NCBI GenBank assembly: GCA_013362195.1
Contig: JABFWM010000063.1
Coordinates: forward strand, 1-9,678
DNA from: Acidobacteriota bacterium
GTDB taxonomy: Bacteria; Acidobacteriota; Vicinamibacteria; Vicinamibacterales; 2-12-FULL-66-21
DNA: 9,678 nt
Direction: 5' to 3'
The notes below the pieces were generated by a model. That model saw only the letters and a program-made list of their open reading frames with translations, was not told where the DNA came from and did not search any database. The position numbers and the translations under genes were made by a program. Shown here one piece after another: positions 6,302 through 9,678 of this stretch. Each line of letters begins with the position of its first letter. Within the stretch, counting starts at the first letter, position 1.

Positions 6302-6641
6302 TCCGCCGACGCGCTGCCGCCGGGTCTGACGATTCGGCCTGCGACGGTCCCCGTACCCGTAGGCGGGTGTTCAGACCCGCCGTCCTGCGGGTCATCTCAC
6401 CACGCGCAGGGTCACCGCCGCCGCGATCCGCGTCCTATCGGCCCGCGGCGCACGCAGGCGCCGGCACGCATGGTGCACGTGACCATCTGTACCGTCCGCA
6501 AGTGCCTGCTCGAAGGGCCCGAGGCGTTTGCCGCCGTACAAGTTTGGCGGCGCCGATCACGCCGTTGTGATCGCGCGCCCACTCGCGCGCGGACGAATAA
6601 CGCTCAGGTGTGTTGCAACCGAAACACCGGGCGATCGAACC
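6302..6641. other. 340-bp spacer between truA and the caspase-like gene
   Basis: No convincing intact gene. It contains the second REP-like palindrome (6362-6381) and a half-element matching its first arm (GCCGGGTCT, 6319-6327). About 6392-6600 shows protein-like minus-strand sequence in two different frames, possibly a decayed gene. A plus-strand open frame continues from 6528 into the caspase-like gene, but its first 38 codons look non-coding. No confident promoter could be placed. Confidence 0.6.
6362..6381. repeat. REP-like palindromic element, copy 2
   Basis: GGCGGGT (6362-6368) pairs with ACCCGCC (6375-6381) around the loop GTTCAG. Compared base by base with 4819-4838, 17 of 20 bases agree. 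Two of the three differences (positions 2 and 19) form a compensatory C-G to G-C swap in the stem. The third, position 8, disrupts an inner pair. It lies 60 bp after the truA stop and has no T-tract. Confidence 0.6.
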
Positions 6642-7292
6642 ATGGGGATGGACTTCCGGTACCACCTGCTCTCGATCGGCGTGAACCGTGAAGCGAACGG
6701 CGCCACCGTGCGCGCGGCGGAGCGCGACGCGTTCGGCCTGTCGTGGACCTTCGCGCAGCTTGGCTACTGGCGCGCGGATCGCAATCGCTGCCTGACCGGC
6801 GCGCAGGCGACACCCGCCGCGGTCGACGCGCACCTGTCATACTGCGCCTCGATCGCCGATCTCGACCTGCTGTTGATCTACTGGAGCGGCCACGTGTTTG
6901 CGCTGGATGCGCTCGTCGACCAGCTCGCGCACGCCGACGCGCGCACGCGCGTGCTGATCGTCGACACGTGTCACGCGGACGATCGGATGCGCCGGCTGCA
7001 CGGCGCGCTCGACGCGATGCCGGATGCGCAGCGTCCGATCGCGCTGGCCTCCTGCGCGCCGGACGGGCGGACGCGCGAAAACAGCGTCCACGGCTTCTTC
7101 ACGAGCGCGCTGCTCCGCCAGCTGCGCCGGCCGCGGCGTTCGCGCGCGCGGTCGCTCGATCTGCTCGACGCGTTCAATCGCGCCGCCGGCGAGGCCGTCA
7201 GCCGCGTCGGCACGGCCCCGCTGCGCGCGACGAACGGCGCCGGCCGGCTACGTATTCCCATCCTGACGCAGACACCGCTTCCGTTCGAATAG
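6642..7292 (+). CDS. Compact stand-alone caspase-like (C14/metacaspase fold) protein
   Basis: A 216-aa protein with the caspase p20 layout. Strand 1 is FRYHLLSIGVN (5-15), then the helix ATVRAAERDAFGLSWTFAQLG. LDLLLIYWSGH (74-84) carries the catalytic-type His84, and TRVLIVDTCHADD (102-114) carries Cys110. RPIALASCAPDGRTRENSVHGFFTSALLRQL (131-161) is the usual post-catalytic block seen in bacterial caspase homologues. The C-terminus is a basic helix plus tail. Two points are odd: the His motif reads SGHV instead of SGHG, and only 25 residues separate His and Cys, whereas the insert is usually far longer. No signal peptide, membrane span or effector domain is present. The start chosen is ATG 6642; ATG 6648 is possible, and neither has a good ribosome-binding site. 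The target is unknown. The fold is well supported; proteolytic activity is inference. Confidence 0.85.
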   Translation: MGMDFRYHLLSIGVNREANGATVRAAERDAFGLSWTFAQLGYWRADRNRCLTGAQATPAAVDAHLSYCASIADLDLLLIYWSGHVFALDALVDQLAHADARTRVLIVDTCHADDRMRRLHGALDAMPDAQRPIALASCAPDGRTRENSVHGFFTSALLRQLRRPRRSRARSLDLLDAFNRAAGEAVSRVGTAPLRATNGAGRLRIPILTQTPLPFE

Positions 7293-7322
7293 TGGGGGAA
7301 GGCGACCGAGCCTCACGGCTCG

Positions 7323-7362
7323 TGAGCCCTGAGCCCTGAGCCCTGAGCCCTGAGCCCTGAGC
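7323..7362. repeat. Perfect TGAGCCC heptamer array between convergent genes
   Basis: Five exact copies of TGAGCCC run from 7323 to 7357, followed by a partial TGAGC. Because 7 is not a multiple of 3, the plus strand has a TGA in all three frames every 21 bases; the minus strand has none. Just upstream, GAGCC (7308-7312) and GGCTC (7317-7321) can form a small hairpin. The array sits in the 75-bp gap between the caspase-like stop (7292) and the HD-GYP stop (7368-7370). No T-tract terminator is visible for either gene. Confidence 0.9.
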
Positions 7363-7367
7363 GGACA

Positions 7368-9380
7368 CTAGCTCCTGCGCCGCTCGCCGCGCTTGACCAG
7401 CTTCAAGCCGCCCGTGCTCGCCGGCCCGGGAGGCGCCACGCCTGCCGCCGCGGCCGCCGCGGCGACGAAGCCCTCTTCCTCCGCGTCCAACGCCGGCAGC
7501 ACGAGCGACGACGCGAGGCGCGGCGCGAGCAGTTCCATCAGCCGCAGATCATCGTCCGAGAACGCGCCCGGCGTGTCGCTGTACAGCGCGAGCACGGCGA
7601 CGAGCGCGTCGCTGTCCATCAGCGGAACCGCCAGACACGAGCGCAGCGGCGGCGACAGCTCCAGCGCACGCATCCCGAGATCGAGCCCCGCGTCGGCGTT
7701 GACGGCGGGCCGCACGTTGACCGCCACCCACCCGGCGATCCCCGTTCCGGTCGGCCGCGTCACCGATCGCAGCACGTGCGCGTGGACGCCCGCCGCGAAC
7801 CGCACCGCCACTTCGTCGTGCTGCTCGTCGACGAGGAACACGGCCATCGCCTTCGCGGGCAGCACCTGCCGCACGATCATCCACATCAGCGCCCCGACGT
7901 CGGTGATCGTCGCGTCGCCGCTCATCGCGCGCGCCAGGCTGCTGACGGCGAGCAGGCTGTCGTTGACCGCGGCCGGCGACGACGTGGGCGTCTCGCGGGC
8001 CGGCTCGCGTTCGCCGCGATCCTGGGCGCGGGCGTCGCCAATCGCGCGCGCCGCCGGGTGCGGCGCCGAGTTCGCCTCCGGCATGATCGCCTTGTAGTTC
8101 GCGATGAACGTGTCCACGACGAGCGGGTCGTACATCGTGCCGCGGCGATCGCGCAGGATCGCCAGCGCCTGCTCGTCGGTCATGCGACGGCGGTAGGGAC
8201 GATCGGAGGTCAGGGCGTCGAAGCAGTCGACGACGGAGAGAATGCGCGCGCCGAGCGGGATCTCGGCGCCGCGGAGGCCGTCGGGATACCCCGTACCGTC
8301 CCAGTTTTCGTGGTGGTGCCGCACGATCGGCACGACAGGGTACGGGAAGGCGATCGACGAGAGGATCTCCGCGCCAATCGGCGCGTGCCGCTTCATCTTG
8401 TCGTATTCGGCCGGCGTCAGCTTGCCCGGCTTGTTGAGGATGTGTTCGGGGACGGCGATCTTCCCGGTGTCGTGGAGGAGCGCCGCGGCCTCGATGGCCT
8501 TCAACATCTCGGTGTCGGAGACGCCAAGCAGCCGCGCCAGCGCGAGCGTGCCCTGCTGCACGCGGCGCACATGGTCGTGTGTGACTTCGTCCTTGGCGTC
8601 GATCGCCGTCGCCAGCGTCTCGACCGTCGAGAGCAGGAGGTGATTGAGCTTCGTGACGTGCAGCTTCGAGTCTTCGAGCCGTCCGAACGACGAATACAGC
8701 GTCAGGTACGAAATGAGCAGCAGCGGGACGATCAACGCGAGCGCCGCCAGGTGCACTTCCCGCATCGCGACCACGAGCAACAGCGAGACCGATGCATAGG
8801 CGAGATAGCTGGGCGCAATGCTGAGGAAGTGCTCGCGCCACACCGAGAGGACCGGTTGGCGCGCTTCGATTGCCAGCGCGCCGCAGACGAGACCGCAGTT
8901 GACCACGTAATAGGCCGCCGTCATTGCGAGCAGCGGGGCCATCAACGCGCCGTAATGTCCCGACGAACCGTACAGGGGTGCGACCCGGGCAATCGAGAAG
9001 AAGACGACGCCGCTCACCCATCCGGACAGGGCGAGGTTGCCGACGTTGAACACCGTCCGCGCCAGGCCGAAGCGCCAGCGCAACCCGATGACCAGCCCGA
9101 GACCAGCGAGCGACAGCGCGCCGGTCATCGGGCCGAACAACAGGATCGACGTGAACGCGAAGATCTCCGAGACCGTCAGACGTGACTGAATCGACGGAAT
9201 CTTCAGCGATATCGTGCCCGACGCGGTCGTCAGCACCGCGAAGATCAGCCACGACGGCGCCGGCGTATTGTCGAGACGGGACCACACGCACCACGCCGAG
9301 AGCGTCAGACCGACAGCGCCAACGGCGTGGATATACGCGCGCCCGGCGAAGGTCAATCCCGGCTTGCGGGTGTCCGTCAC
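7368..9380 (-). CDS. Membrane-anchored HD-GYP phosphodiesterase with C-terminal GAF domain
   Basis: A 670-aa inner-membrane signalling protein. Residues about 15-230 hold roughly seven hydrophobic spans, an undefined sensor region. A short helix (232-262) leads to the HD-GYP domain. Its landmarks are THDHVRRV (267-274), LLHDTGKI with H303-D304, RHHHENWDGTGYPDGL (354-369) containing GYP at 364-366, and ILSVVDCFDALTSDRPYR (380-397). All metal-binding and GYP signature residues are present, so hydrolysis of cyclic-di-GMP is expected. A polar linker (434-470) precedes a GAF domain (about 475-628; GTGIAGWVA at 545-553, CLAVPL at 582-587). The protein ends in an Ala-rich, basic tail. The start is GTG 9380, with AGG 7 bases upstream and 4 bp after the stop of the upstream exported-protein gene, so the two are probably co-transcribed. 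GAF behind HD-GYP is less usual than GAF in front. Confidence 0.93.
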   Translation of the reverse strand: MTDTRKPGLTFAGRAYIHAVGAVGLTLSAWCVWSRLDNTPAPSWLIFAVLTTASGTISLKIPSIQSRLTVSEIFAFTSILLFGPMTGALSLAGLGLVIGLRWRFGLARTVFNVGNLALSGWVSGVVFFSIARVAPLYGSSGHYGALMAPLLAMTAAYYVVNCGLVCGALAIEARQPVLSVWREHFLSIAPSYLAYASVSLLLVVAMREVHLAALALIVPLLLISYLTLYSSFGRLEDSKLHVTKLNHLLLSTVETLATAIDAKDEVTHDHVRRVQQGTLALARLLGVSDTEMLKAIEAAALLHDTGKIAVPEHILNKPGKLTPAEYDKMKRHAPIGAEILSSIAFPYPVVPIVRHHHENWDGTGYPDGLRGAEIPLGARILSVVDCFDALTSDRPYRRRMTDEQALAILRDRRGTMYDPLVVDTFIANYKAIMPEANSAPHPAARAIGDARAQDRGEREPARETPTSSPAAVNDSLLAVSSLARAMSGDATITDVGALMWMIVRQVLPAKAMAVFLVDEQHDEVAVRFAAGVHAHVLRSVTRPTGTGIAGWVAVNVRPAVNADAGLDLGMRALELSPPLRSCLAVPLMDSDALVAVLALYSDTPGAFSDDDLRLMELLAPRLASSLVLPALDAEEEGFVAAAAAAAGVAPPGPASTGGLKLVKRGERRRS

Positions 9381-9384
9381 GACA

Positions 9385-9678
9385 TCACCTGTCCTGGTTC
9401 ACCGCCGACGCGCCCCACACCACGGCTTCACCTGCCGTGTAATCGCCCGCTCCCCAGACGACGGCCTGTCCGGTCGTCGGTGACACCATCCGAGCGCCCC
9501 ACACGACCGCGGTGCCGTCGCTCCACGGCGCGAGGTCGTCGCCGAGCACCAGGCGGCTGGCCGCCGTGGACCCGAGCGGGTTGCTCTGGCCGAGCAGGTT
9601 CAGGATGCCCCATTCACCATCGTCCGCTCCGCCGAGCAGCAGACCGAGATCGAGACTGCCGAGCAGGCGGCGGCCCGT
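9385..9678 (-). CDS. C-terminal end of a probable exported subtilisin-like (S8) protease with VVWG repeats (partial)
   Basis: The minus strand is open from the window edge to TGA 9387-9385, giving 97 residues. The first half (TGRRLLGSLDLGLLLGG, then DDGEWGILNLLGQSNPLGS) is followed by RLVLGDDLAPWSDG and three spaced copies of a VVWGA motif: AVVWGARM, AVVWGAGD and AVVWGASAV. The protein then ends NQDR. Tails of VVWG repeats of this sort are something I associate with S8 family peptidases of Acidobacteria. No catalytic residue lies in the window, so the protease call is inference. The gene ends 4 bp before the HD-GYP start, forming an operon-like pair. It has no start codon here because the gene continues past 9678. 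Confidence 0.7.
   Translation of the reverse strand, partial: TGRRLLGSLDLGLLLGGADDGEWGILNLLGQSNPLGSTAASRLVLGDDLAPWSDGTAVVWGARMVSPTTGQAVVWGAGDYTAGEAVVWGASAVNQDR

Noticed and set aside
6565..6600. Promoter for the caspase-like gene (TTGTGA ... GAATAA)
   Set aside because: The spacing of 24 bases is too long for a -35/-10 pair and the matches are weak.
7776..9185. 469-codon plus-strand frame opposite the HD-GYP gene
   Set aside because: Arg/Glu/His-rich antisense shadow with no domain.
6642..9678. Defence island (caspase-like plus HD-GYP plus protease)
   Set aside because: The genes are convergent, not co-transcribed, with a repeat array between them; there is no nuclease, sensor NTPase, cyclase or mobile-element signature.

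Overview
The window is about 9.7 kb of very GC-rich, strongly G/C-ending-codon bacterial chromosome. It looks like Acidobacteriota, probably class Vicinamibacteria. That assignment is inference. It rests on base composition, on a serine-protease-like C-terminal tail with VVWG repeats, on several unrelated 7-bp-period arrays between genes, and on short REP-like palindromes around a GGGT-TTCAGACCC core. I see no plasmid, phage, IS element, CRISPR, rRNA or tRNA.

Layout, left to right. (1) The last codons of a plus-strand gene (1-57), a low-GC array of CAATCGG-type heptamers (about 69-230), and a possible 36-aa single-span membrane protein (241-351). (2) A minus-strand block, transcribed right to left: a secreted 200-aa orphan (4351-3749), a small helical orphan (3731-3372), and a 949-aa exported two-half M16 zinc protease of the PqqL type (3247-398). 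The protease's stop codon lies inside a second heptamer array. (3) A divergent 56-bp junction carrying a hairpin over the ridA ribosome-binding site. It leads into a plus-strand run: RidA deaminase (4408-4803), a REP-like palindrome, a class I SAM methyltransferase (4890-5522) and truA (5522-6301), whose GTG start overlaps the methyltransferase stop. (4) A 340-bp spacer with a second REP-like palindrome and perhaps a decayed minus-strand ORF, then a compact stand-alone caspase-like protein (6642-7292). (5) A convergent junction filled with perfect TGAGCCC heptamers, then a minus-strand pair: the C-terminal end of a VVWG-repeat, subtilase-type exported protein (9678-9385) followed 4 bp later by a 670-aa membrane-anchored HD-GYP-GAF protein (9380-7368), predicted to degrade cyclic-di-GMP.

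The functions are mostly housekeeping (RidA, TruA), secreted proteolysis (M16, probable S8) and signalling (HD-GYP). No multi-gene defence or biosynthetic system is evident. The most unusual items are the caspase-like protein, whose catalytic His and Cys are unusually close; the co-occurrence of three different heptamer arrays; and the REP-like palindrome pair with a compensatory base-pair change.
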